Assembly (NCBI GenBank): GCA_947259095.1
Contig: CAMYLA010000019.1
Coordinates: forward strand, 1-53,788
Reading direction: 5' to 3'
Source of the DNA: an uncultured Acidimicrobiaceae bacterium
Lineage (GTDB): Bacteria > Actinomycetota > Acidimicrobiia > Acidimicrobiales > SZUA-35
DNA length: 53,788 nt
The notes beneath the pieces were generated by a model. The model was given only the letters and a program-made list of their open reading frames with translations. It was not told the DNA's origin and did not search any database. Shown piece after piece: positions 41,244 to 49,210 of this stretch; position 1 is the first letter of the stretch, and the number at the start of each line of letters is the position of its first letter. Both the position numbers and the translations under genes were made by a program.

Positions 41244-43580
41244 CTACGTCGGCGGTTCGATCCGCAGCACGTCGGCGGCCAACAGCGCCCGGTACTCGGC
41301 TTCGCCGTAGCCGGCGAGGTCGCAGGCGGCATATCGGTTGTGCTCGCCCATGAGGGGTGCCCGGCGGCCCATGGCGGCCGGGGTGGCGGAGAGCCGAGCC
41401 GGAAATCGGGGCCAGGGGTGCCGGCCGGCGTCCGGATGGTCGAGCTCCACGAAGAAGTCGACCGCGGCCAGAGCCGGTTCGGCCATCACGTCAGCGGCGG
41501 CACTGACCGCGGCGGCCGGGACACCGGCTGCCTGGAGGTCGGCCATCAGCGCCCTTTCGTCGTGTTCGACGGTTCGGGCCTCGACGCGTCGATCTAGCTC
41601 GTCGTGGCGGTCCCATCGGGCTCCGGCGTCGAGCTCGACGAGGTCCTCCATGCCGAGCGTTCGACACAGCCCCCGCCAGGCGGCGTCGTCGATGATCGAG
41701 ATGGCGATCCATCGGTCCCGACCTCGGCAGCGGTAGACGCCCTGGGGTGCCCGACCCGGTCGCCGATTGCCCCACCGCCGGGGTACCCCGTCTCGCTGGG
41801 CCGCCACGAGATGGTGGCCGATCATGTGGACGGCCGACTCGACCTGGGCCACCTCGATGGTCTGGCCTCCGCTTCCCGGTTCCACCAACCGATCGAGCAG
41901 GGCCACCAGCGCCGCCGCTGCGCCGTGCAGACCCCCGATCGGATCGGGCCAGGCGATCCCGCACTTCCACGGGCCCTCGTCCCGGTAGCCGGTCAGCGAG
42001 GTGTGGCCGACGTGGCCGTCGATCGTCGGCCCGTAGGCAACCCAATCGGCATGAGGTCCGCTGCGCCCGTATCCGGGCATGGTCACGTACACCAGATCGG
42101 GGTTCAGCCGATGCAGCGATTCGTCGTCGAATCCGAAGCCGGGCATGACCCGTGGCGAGTAGTTCTCCACCAACACGTCGGCGGTCTTGACCAGTTCGGC
42201 CAGCAGTTCCCGCCCGGGCTGCTTGTCGAGATCGATCACCGCCGAGAGCTTGTTGATGGCGTACTTGTTGTGGAAGCCATTTCGATTCCAGGGCCGCTCA
42301 CCAGCCTGATCGTCTGGAAAGAAGTGGGTGCCTTCCACGTAGGTCGGTGAGACGTCCCGGGCTGCCCGGTTCCACGGGACCTCGGTCATCAGCACCTCCG
42401 CGCCGAGGTCGGCCAGGATCCGGGTGGCCAGCGGACCGGCCCAAACCCTGGTCAGATCGATCACCCGGAGGCCGGCGAGCGGACCCGCCGACAGGTCGGC
42501 AGCCGGATCCGAACCCGCCGGCAGATCGACACCATGGCCCGGCCGGGATTTGGGTCCGAGCGACCACCTGTGCCCGCTCATCCGGAACGGCGGGCCGGGA
42601 AACGCAATCTTTTCCTCCACCCCATCGACGGGTGCTCGGTGCCAGAACCGGCGGGCCACCAGGTGCTCGTCGGCCAGTACCTGGTCGAGTTCGGCCACCG
42701 GCGCGCACGGCAGGCGAAGGGCCTGGAACAGCTCGACGGTCTCCTCCCGAGGTTGGCTCTCCAGGTAGGGCACCAGCTCGCTGTCGAGCAGACCGGGGGT
42801 GGTCATCAGGTGCCAGATCGACTCGACGTCGGGGCGCTCCAACATGGCGATCAGCCCCGTCACCTCCAGCATCCGCTCGACCTGATCCTCCTGGGCCAGC
42901 GCCAGTCCGATCCAGCCGTCCCGGCAGCGGTAGGCCCCGATGGGTGAGCCGGGCCCGGCATAACGGTTGCCCATCCGGTTGAGATCTGCGCCGTTGTGGG
43001 TCCAACGACACAGGGTGAACTGGTGGAGCGCGGCCGCCACCTCGAGATGCGAGACCTCGACCACCTGGCCCGCTCCGGAACGGACCTTGGCGATGAGGGC
43101 GGCCACCGCGGCGATGAACGCGGTGGCGCCGGCCGCGTGGGGGATCATGTCCGGCACACCCTGGAGGGGTTCCCGGTTGGGATCGCCGGAGAGTCGAAGA
43201 TGGCCGGACAGGGCGCCGTCGACCAGGTCGCTCGATCGCCAGGTCGCAGCGGGACCGCTGGCCGGAAACGGGGCGATCCTGACCACGACCTGGCCCGGTC
43301 CCGAAGGTCGGTGGGGATCGGCGATGGGGCCGGTGCCGTCGGCTTGGATCACCACATCGGCCGAATCAAGTAGTCGAGCGGTGGCGCCGGTGCCCTCCGC
43401 CCCGGCGTCGACCGATGTCACCGATCGATCGTAGAAGTCCGAGCCGGGCCCCGAGGGTCCATCGCCGACCCGGACCACTTCGGCTCCATGATCCCCGAAC
43501 AGCTTGCTGCAGTAGGCGCCGGCGGCCGATCGGCCGAGCTCGATCACCAGGAGCCGTGAGAATGCCCGGAAGTCGGTCAT
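41244..43580 (-). CDS. Two-domain family III (CaiB/BaiF) CoA-transferase
   Basis: 778 aa, two CaiB/BaiF units in one chain. Domain 1 (FSRLLVIELGRSAAGAYCSK, LFGDHGAEVVRVG) is shorter and has MGNRYAGPGSPIGAYRCRDG. Domain 2, from residue 370 (LAGLRVIDLTRVWAGPLATR), is complete: DVLVENYSPRVMPGFGFDDE, NPDLVYVTMPGYGRSGP, and CGIAWPDPIGGLHGAAAAL, where the Asp of WPDP is the likely catalytic acyl acceptor. It activates an unknown carboxylic acid by CoA transfer. GGGGAAGGG precedes ATG 43580. Convergent with the monooxygenase/esterase gene, whose acid product it could activate (inference). Confidence 0.87.
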   Translation of the reverse strand: MTDFRAFSRLLVIELGRSAAGAYCSKLFGDHGAEVVRVGDGPSGPGSDFYDRSVTSVDAGAEGTGATARLLDSADVVIQADGTGPIADPHRPSGPGQVVVRIAPFPASGPAATWRSSDLVDGALSGHLRLSGDPNREPLQGVPDMIPHAAGATAFIAAVAALIAKVRSGAGQVVEVSHLEVAAALHQFTLCRWTHNGADLNRMGNRYAGPGSPIGAYRCRDGWIGLALAQEDQVERMLEVTGLIAMLERPDVESIWHLMTTPGLLDSELVPYLESQPREETVELFQALRLPCAPVAELDQVLADEHLVARRFWHRAPVDGVEEKIAFPGPPFRMSGHRWSLGPKSRPGHGVDLPAGSDPAADLSAGPLAGLRVIDLTRVWAGPLATRILADLGAEVLMTEVPWNRAARDVSPTYVEGTHFFPDDQAGERPWNRNGFHNKYAINKLSAVIDLDKQPGRELLAELVKTADVLVENYSPRVMPGFGFDDESLHRLNPDLVYVTMPGYGRSGPHADWVAYGPTIDGHVGHTSLTGYRDEGPWKCGIAWPDPIGGLHGAAAALVALLDRLVEPGSGGQTIEVAQVESAVHMIGHHLVAAQRDGVPRRWGNRRPGRAPQGVYRCRGRDRWIAISIIDDAAWRGLCRTLGMEDLVELDAGARWDRHDELDRRVEARTVEHDERALMADLQAAGVPAAAVSAAADVMAEPALAAVDFFVELDHPDAGRHPWPRFPARLSATPAAMGRRAPLMGEHNRYAACDLAGYGEAEYRALLAADVLRIEPPT

Positions 43581-43680
43581 GTCGAAAGCCCTTCCCCCAA
43601 CGTCCGGCCACCCTACAAGTGTGGTGTCCCCGCCGACCAGCCGGCTGGGGTTCGGCGCCGGCCGACCGCTGCCGCCGGTC

Positions 43681-43686
43681 TATGAT
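43681..43686 (+). promoter_or_regulatory. -10 element of the LEH-like gene
   Basis: TATGAT, 6 nt before ATG 43693; leaderless type and close to the consensus TATAAT. Confidence 0.55.
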
Positions 43687-43692
43687 GTGGCG

Positions 43693-44118
43693 ATGGCAAC
43701 AGGTCGAGTCTCGGTCGTCGAAGCGGTGATGGCGGCATGGGCCCGTCACGACATAGATGAACTGCTGACCCACATCTCACCCGACATCGAGTGGCACTAC
43801 CAGGTCGGCTCCCGCCCGATCCTGGGTCGTGACGACATGGCGAAGATGTTGGACCGGCTCAAAGCCCATCAGCTCGACTCGAAGTGGCGGCTGGTCCGCC
43901 ACGCCGAATCGGGGGACTGCGTGTTCATCGAAGCAGTCGACGACTACCGCAACCCGGATGGTCACCGGGTCCAGGCACCGTATATGGGGGTATACGAGTT
44001 CGAGGGGCCCTTGATCAGCGCCTGGCGGGACTACGTCGATATGGGGATCATGATGAAGGGCGAGGCGGGAGAGGAGCTGCCGGAGTGGCTGGCGGCCCTC
44101 GTCGATCAGGGCGGCTGA
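43693..44118 (+). CDS. Limonene-1,2-epoxide hydrolase-like (SnoaL-fold) protein
   Basis: 141 aa. AWARHDIDELLTHISPDIEW, GRDDMAKMLDRL, and PLISAWRDYVDMG match the limonene-epoxide-hydrolase branch of the NTF2/SnoaL fold; WRDY(F/V)D is its C-terminal signature and carries the last catalytic Asp. In Rhodococcus LEH an Arg and an Asp sit in an E-R-V-D block; here the block reads EAVDDY, so Asp is present but Arg is replaced by Ala. Epoxide hydrolase activity is therefore uncertain. ATG 43693 fits the leaderless promoter. Confidence 0.65.
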   Translation: MATGRVSVVEAVMAAWARHDIDELLTHISPDIEWHYQVGSRPILGRDDMAKMLDRLKAHQLDSKWRLVRHAESGDCVFIEAVDDYRNPDGHRVQAPYMGVYEFEGPLISAWRDYVDMGIMMKGEAGEELPEWLAALVDQGG

Positions 44119-44219
44119 GTTCCCGACGGGCGCCGACGCAACCACGGCCCCCACCGCCCAACCGACGGGCGTCTGGTTGCTGGTTGACGATGGCCGAGTG
44201 ATCGACATCGAGGAACAGT

Positions 44220-44942
44220 ATGTTCCCTAGTATCGGATCCCTGCCCGACGATGACGTCCCGTCATCGTTCGGTCCGTTCGTCGGCTGGGCCGTCGCTTCG
44301 TTGTCGGCCACTGCGGTGCTGGTCCTGGCCGGCGAGGACTCCTTCGCCCGGTTCCTCGGCGACTGGCCGCCGCTCCCGGTCATGGTGGTCGTTGTGATCA
44401 TCGGCGGAGCCTGCCTTTGGCTCCTGCTGGCCCGAGGCTGGTCCCAGGCCGACCCCCGGTGGGGTGTCGGACGGCCGCTGAGGAGTTCGGTCGTGGCCGC
44501 ACTGGTCTTTGCCACCTTCGCCGTGTCGTTCGATGTCGTGATCCCGTTCCGCCGGGACATGAACGTGGCGTGGCCCTGGTCGGCGCTGTACTACCCGGCG
44601 ATCGGCTTCATAGCCGAGATCGTGTTCCATGTCCTGCCACTGGCCCTGCTGGCGCTCATCGGCGGCCGCCGCTTCGACACCGTTGGTGGTGGGCGGCGGG
44701 CCTTGATCGCCATCATCATCGTGGCCACGGTCGAGACGGGCTTCCAGGTGGCCGATTCGATCTCGACCGACGCCACCCCGGCGACGACGGTCTTCGTCGC
44801 ACTTCACCTGTTTGCCATCGGCCTCTACGAACTGACGGCCTTCCGCCGAGTCGGTTTCGTTGCACTGTTGGAGTTCCGGATCGGCTACTACCTGCTGTGG
44901 CACGTCGTCTGGGGCCACATCCGGTTGAGCCTGCTGTTCTGA
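44220..44942 (+). CDS. Polytopic membrane protein of unknown family
   Basis: 240 aa with about seven hydrophobic segments (WAVASLSATAVLVLAG, PVMVVVVIIGGACLWLLLA, VVAALVFATFAVSFDVVI and others). FIAEIVFHVLPLALLALIGG and YLLWHVVWGHIRLSLLF place Glu and His residues inside membrane segments, reminiscent of CPBP-type intramembrane proteins, but the full CPBP motifs are not seen. ATG 44220 has GAGGAA upstream. It follows the LEH-like gene on the same strand with a 100-nt gap. Confidence 0.65.
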   Translation: MFPSIGSLPDDDVPSSFGPFVGWAVASLSATAVLVLAGEDSFARFLGDWPPLPVMVVVVIIGGACLWLLLARGWSQADPRWGVGRPLRSSVVAALVFATFAVSFDVVIPFRRDMNVAWPWSALYYPAIGFIAEIVFHVLPLALLALIGGRRFDTVGGGRRALIAIIIVATVETGFQVADSISTDATPATTVFVALHLFAIGLYELTAFRRVGFVALLEFRIGYYLLWHVVWGHIRLSLLF

Positions 44943-45024
44943 GCTCCTGGGTTCTGGTCGGTGACCGGCCGACGCCGGAGTGGAGACCCCGGGTCGGCCG
45001 GTGTTCGACCGTTGCAGTGGCCGA

Positions 45025-45894
45025 TCAGGAGGTCGCAAGGCCGATGTCGGAGAAGGAGTTGTCCGGGGAGCGGGAGTAGACCCGGACCTCGTAGGCGTCG
45101 GTGACCGTCGCCGAGATGTCCCAGTTGCCGACCTCGAGGTCGCCGCAGTAGCCGGCGGGCTGGTCGGTCGGGGCCGAGGTGATCCACGGCAGATCGGTTC
45201 TGACGAAGCAGAGCTCCGAGCTCCCGCTCACCACCCGGATCTGGTTCATGGTGAACGGAATCCGCTCGCCGGTGGCGACGTTTCGGGCGAACACCCTGAC
45301 CCCATAGCCCTCGAGGTGGGGTTGAATGGCTTCCCGGGGCTCGGCCAGCGGGTCGATCTCGCTGCAGGCGCTGACCGGGTTGGAGGGGTCCAACGGCCGA
45401 CCGAAGGTGCCGAGATCCGGACAGAACCGCAGGTCGTCGTCGTTGTAGTTGATGTGATAGTGCTCCATACCGATCGGCTCGATGGAGATGGCGATGTCGG
45501 GCAGCCCTTCGCAGTACTGATTCCAGTACGGCCACTCGACCACTGTATGTATCGCCTGGAAGGGAAGGAACTGGAGCACGGTGTCGTCGTTGAAATCGAC
45601 GTAGCAGTTGCTGATGAATCCCGGTTGGCGCCTACTGGCGGCCACCAAACCCTTTGAGGGGTCGATCGGGGTGGCCAGGAACTCGAAGTCGTCGGCGGGT
45701 CGGAACGCTTTCAGTCCACCGGCCGGCGAGTCTGCGACGTCGTTGCGCTCGATCTGCAGCGAATCGCGGTTCGATGGCTCATCCTGGCGGACCCGACCGG
45801 CGGCAGGGTCGGCGGTGAGCGCCGATGCGGCAAACAGCAGCAGGATGGCGACGGCAACCGTGCCGACGCTGCTTCGGTACTTCGATTCGGTCAT
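45025..45894 (-). CDS. Secreted protein of unknown function
   Basis: About 289 aa. The N-terminus (SSVGTVAVAILLLFAASALT) is a signal peptide with an Ala-rich cleavage region. The mature part has six or more Cys (SNCYVDF, NQYCEGLP, RFCPDLG, SACSEID, ELCFVR, AGYCGD), suggesting disulfides outside the cell, and aromatic/acidic stretches such as EHYHINYNDDDLRF. No family recognised. ATG 45894 is chosen because GAAGGG precedes it; GTG 45903 is 9 nt upstream. Confidence 0.65.
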   Translation of the reverse strand: MTESKYRSSVGTVAVAILLLFAASALTADPAAGRVRQDEPSNRDSLQIERNDVADSPAGGLKAFRPADDFEFLATPIDPSKGLVAASRRQPGFISNCYVDFNDDTVLQFLPFQAIHTVVEWPYWNQYCEGLPDIAISIEPIGMEHYHINYNDDDLRFCPDLGTFGRPLDPSNPVSACSEIDPLAEPREAIQPHLEGYGVRVFARNVATGERIPFTMNQIRVVSGSSELCFVRTDLPWITSAPTDQPAGYCGDLEVGNWDISATVTDAYEVRVYSRSPDNSFSDIGLATS

Positions 45895-46039
45895 GGGACA
45901 CACCCTTCATCTGGTCACGTGGTTGTGATTGCCCGTCCTGACCGTCGAGTGGCCCCGGCCTTACACGTTTCGCCAACAAATTCGGTTCCGGTTAGTGTCC
46001 GGTGCCAACCAATCCAGTCGAAGACAGAAGGGTGTCGAC

Positions 46040-47638
46040 GTGGCAGACCGGATGAGTTTCTGGGCCTGGGGCCTCGAATCGGAGGAACCGACCGAGGCCG
46101 ACCGGCAACGAATGGCGGCCGACATCTCGCAGCGGTACGGCGTTGCGGTGGCACCCAGACCGATCCCCGATCTGGCCGATGCCGAGCTCCGAGAGCCGAG
46201 GATCCTGCCGCCGGACACCATGGCCGATTTCTGTTTCAGCGACACCTACGAGCGGGCCCGCCATGCCGGTGGCGCCCATTTCACCGATCGCACCAGGGCG
46301 TTCAATCTGGACTTCCCGAACCCACCGGACTTCGTGGCCCATCCCCGGACCGAGGCCGAGCTGGAGGCCGTGCTCGACTGGTGCCACGAGGGCGGCCACA
46401 CCGTGGTGCCTTTCGGCGGCGGTTCCTCGGTCGTGTGGGGGGTCTCGCCGCCCGAGGACACCGGGAGCTGCGTCACGATCGCCATGGATCGCTTCGATCG
46501 CGTGCTGGAAATTGACGAAACCTCTCGGGCGGCCAGGATCCAGGCCGGCATCTTCGGCCCGGCGCTCGAGGCCGAGCTCAAACCGTCCGGCCATACCCTG
46601 CGCCACTTCCCCCAGTCGTTTCGCTTCTCCACCGTCGGCGGCTGGATCGCAACCCGGTCCGGCGGTCACTACGCCACCAACCACACCCACATCGATGACT
46701 TCGTGGAATCGGTTCGGATGTTGACCCCCAGCGGCTGGTGGGAGTCGCGTCGGCTGCCCGGGAGCGGGGCCGGGCCGAGCCCGGACCGGATGGTCATCGG
46801 CAGCGAAGGCATTCTGGGGATCATCACCGAGGCGTGGTTGCGGATCCAGGTCCGACCGACGTTCCGGGCCACCGCCGGTGTGGTGTTCGATTCCTGGATG
46901 GCCGGCACCGAGGCGATCCGGTCCATCGTCCAGGCCAAGCTCTGGCCGGCGAACCTCCGTATCCTCGATCCGGCCGAGGCCGGCCGTGCAGCCGGTCTCG
47001 ACGGAACCCAGGCATTGGTCATCATCGCCTTCGAGTCCGCCGAGTGGTCACAGGCGGCCAATATTGCCGCTGCGGTGGAGATCGCCCGTGACGCCGGCGG
47101 CCACATCGACGACGACAACATCGTGATCGACGACGGTACCGGCGCACCGACCGGCCACGAAGGACCGGTCGGGAAGTGGCGCAGCAGCTTCATCGGCGTC
47201 GACCCCGGGACCGCCACCAGCCTCGGCCTCCTGGCCGACACCTTCGAGACCGCCATCACCTGGGACCGCTGGCCGGAATTCGATGCCACCGTCCGGGAGG
47301 AGATGAACCGGGTCTTGGCGGAGGTCTGCACCCATGGCGAGCTGAGCTGTCGTTTCACCCACGTGTACCCCGACGGCCCGGCGCCGTATTACACCTGGAG
47401 CGGCATGGGTCGGCAGGGGTCGGAGATCTCGATGTGGCAGGAGGTCAAGGACGCGGCGAACGAGGTCGTGGTGCGAGCCGGTGGGACCTCAACCCACCAT
47501 CACGCGGTTGGCCGTATGCACCGCCCAAACGCCTACGACATCCAACGGCCCGAGCTGTTCGCCGAGTCACTTCGAGCGGTCAAGCGGACCCTCGACCCAC
47601 ACGGCATCTTGAATCCCGGCGTGCTCATCGACCCCTGA
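46040..47638 (+). CDS. FAD-linked oxidase, alkyldihydroxyacetonephosphate synthase-like
   Basis: 532 aa. VCO-type FAD domain: PPDFVAHPRTEAELEAVLDW, TVVPFGGGSSVVWGVSPP (pyrophosphate loop), FSTVGGWIATRSGGHYATNH and GSEGILGIITEAWLRI. The C-terminal part has SCRFTHVYPDGPAPYYTW and STHHHAVGRMHRP, the HHH region of AGPS/AgpS. AGPS makes ether lipids; bacterial relatives also oxidise hydroxyacids, so the role is not settled. GTG 46040 has GAAGG 8 nt upstream; ATG 46052 is possible. Confidence 0.85.
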   Translation: MADRMSFWAWGLESEEPTEADRQRMAADISQRYGVAVAPRPIPDLADAELREPRILPPDTMADFCFSDTYERARHAGGAHFTDRTRAFNLDFPNPPDFVAHPRTEAELEAVLDWCHEGGHTVVPFGGGSSVVWGVSPPEDTGSCVTIAMDRFDRVLEIDETSRAARIQAGIFGPALEAELKPSGHTLRHFPQSFRFSTVGGWIATRSGGHYATNHTHIDDFVESVRMLTPSGWWESRRLPGSGAGPSPDRMVIGSEGILGIITEAWLRIQVRPTFRATAGVVFDSWMAGTEAIRSIVQAKLWPANLRILDPAEAGRAAGLDGTQALVIIAFESAEWSQAANIAAAVEIARDAGGHIDDDNIVIDDGTGAPTGHEGPVGKWRSSFIGVDPGTATSLGLLADTFETAITWDRWPEFDATVREEMNRVLAEVCTHGELSCRFTHVYPDGPAPYYTWSGMGRQGSEISMWQEVKDAANEVVVRAGGTSTHHHAVGRMHRPNAYDIQRPELFAESLRAVKRTLDPHGILNPGVLIDP

Positions 47639-47674
47639 CCGGGAAGTGGGGGAGCGGGGGAGCGGTGTGCCCGG

Positions 47675-48556
47675 CTACGATGCCGCCGGTGGGTGGTTGG
47701 ATGCCGCCTCGGAGCTGCGCTCCCCGGCGATCCTGGTGTGCCACATCCGCCGTGGCTCGGTCATGTCGAACGGCGTGCCGCGATGCATCAGACAACGGTT
47801 GTCCCAGATCACGGCGTCCCCAGGCTGCCACTGGTGATGATAGACGCGGGGCGGTTGGCAGGCGTCCTCGGCCAACTTGTCCAGGAAGCGCTCGGATTCG
47901 TCGGGATCCATGCCCACGATGTTGTGGGCGTGACGGCCGATGAGGAGGTTCGCTCGGCCGGTTTCGGGGTGGACCTTGACCAGCGGGCGAAGCGACACCT
48001 CCTCGTCGTGGTAGCCGTACATGCCGTAGCTGCCGTCGGGCTTCTGCTTCGGCAGGTAGCCGGCGCGGCCCTGGCTGTAATAGAGCGAGTGGTAGGCCGA
48101 CATGTCCTGGATTCGGCTCCTGGTCGCCTCGTCGAGTGCGTCGTATGCCGCACGCATGTCGGCCCAGCCGGTGGCTCCACCCTGGCTGGGAACGATCTCG
48201 GCGGTGAACACCGCACCTTTGGCCTGGACCGGCATGTAGGTGCTGTCGAAGTGCCAGCCCTCGTTGCCCCTGAGCGACTTGACCACATCGTCGTCGGGGT
48301 CGCTGTGAACCGTGCCATCCCTGCCGATGTTCGAGATGGCCGTTGCGGCAAACTCCATATCACCGAACCGGAGTGCGAACTCGTTCTGCTCATCCCGGGT
48401 CAGGAACTGGTCCGGGAAGACGAGCAGCCCGTACTCCAACCAGGCCTCGTGCACGGCGGCAAAGGTCTCGTCATCGATGTTGCGGAGTTGAACATCTCGG
48501 ACGACGGCACCGAAGGTGGCGTCCAGCGGTTCAATGGAGATCGTTGTGGCTGCCAT
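47675..48556 (-). CDS. TauD/TfdA-family dioxygenase
   Basis: 293 aa. EPLDATFGAVVRDVQL and YGLLVFPDQFLTRDEQ open the fold; EGWHFDSTYMP gives HxD, WDNRCLMHRGTPFDM the distal His and RRMWHTRIAGE the Arg. GRHAHNIVGMDPDESE is shared with TfdA/SdpA-like enzymes acting on aryloxyalkanoates or sulfonates. ATG 48556 follows TAGCCT by 6 nt, favouring it over the start 6 nt upstream. Convergent with the FAD oxidase. Confidence 0.87.
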   Translation of the reverse strand: MAATTISIEPLDATFGAVVRDVQLRNIDDETFAAVHEAWLEYGLLVFPDQFLTRDEQNEFALRFGDMEFAATAISNIGRDGTVHSDPDDDVVKSLRGNEGWHFDSTYMPVQAKGAVFTAEIVPSQGGATGWADMRAAYDALDEATRSRIQDMSAYHSLYYSQGRAGYLPKQKPDGSYGMYGYHDEEVSLRPLVKVHPETGRANLLIGRHAHNIVGMDPDESERFLDKLAEDACQPPRVYHHQWQPGDAVIWDNRCLMHRGTPFDMTEPRRMWHTRIAGERSSEAASNHPPAAS

Positions 48557-48562
48557 GCCCAA

Positions 48563-48568
48563 AGGCTA
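48563..48568 (-). promoter_or_regulatory. -10 element of the TauD gene
   Basis: TAGCCT on the minus strand, 6 nt before ATG 48556; leaderless type. Confidence 0.5.
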
Positions 48569-48691
48569 GGACCGGTCGGCGAGGCGCACAAAGTGGGGTC
48601 CACGCTCGTCGGCCGGTACGTCGAGCGGGCCAGGTTGCTCTCGGCCCAGGCGTTCAACGGACTTCGACCCCACCATGCGATCTGTAACAGA

Positions 48692-48707
48692 CATAAGCGT
48701 CATTATG
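48692..48707. promoter_or_regulatory. Small AT-rich inverted repeat
   Basis: CATAA-GCGTCA-TTATG in the non-coding stretch 48569-48789, about 135 nt upstream of the TauD start. The surrounding AT-rich sequence stands out from the background. Possible operator or promoter of the decayed neighbour; weak evidence. Confidence 0.3.
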
Positions 48708-48789
48708 CAGCACACCCCTCAATCGGTGCGACAGACATCCAGCTCCCCTTCGGTTGCGCTGAGTTGCTCGCCGACAGCGGCGAGGTCGG

Positions 48790-49133
48790 CGCCTTTGGAT
48801 TCGCCTCCTCCGTCGGCGAAAGAGACGGGCTGCTCATTGGTCGGCCCGCCTGTCGGCGTGCCTCCTCAGCGTCCTCTCCTGTGGTCCTCGGGGATCGACG
48901 ACATCTCCTCGCCGTTGGACGATGAGGGTTCCGCCTTCCATTGCTGCTGTTCCGTCGTAGTCGAAGGATGAGGTGGGTGCTGTGATCGTGATGTCTCCCC
49001 CGGTGATGGTGATGGAGCCGTTGGAGTCGAAGGCGTCGGTGTCACCGGAGGCGACGGTGACGTCGGGGTGCGCTCGTTTCACAGGATCGATCGGCGAACC
49101 TCCCGAACCCTCCCCGGCACCGATGGGCTCCAT
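48790..49133 (-). pseudogene. C-terminal remnant of a Cthe_2159-type carbohydrate-binding protein
   Basis: From ATG 49133 the frame reads DTDAFDSNGSITITGGDITI and FDYDGTAAMEGGTLIV, the closing strands of the beta-helical Cthe_2159 family (..GDGIDSNGSI..ITGG..YDG..I.GGTLI). After GGTLIV the expected continuation NGEEMSSIPEDHRRGR is in another frame and ends at TGA, so there is a frameshift. The N-terminal three quarters are absent. Such proteins are exported and often sit near YHYH or CotH-type genes, as here. Confidence 0.65.
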
Positions 49134-49210
49134 GGCCCCATCGGCGGTCTCCCGGTCGCCGCGAGTGGGGATGTGCGGACGCTCTTAGGGTCAGCTCAAC
49201 ATGGTCGTCG

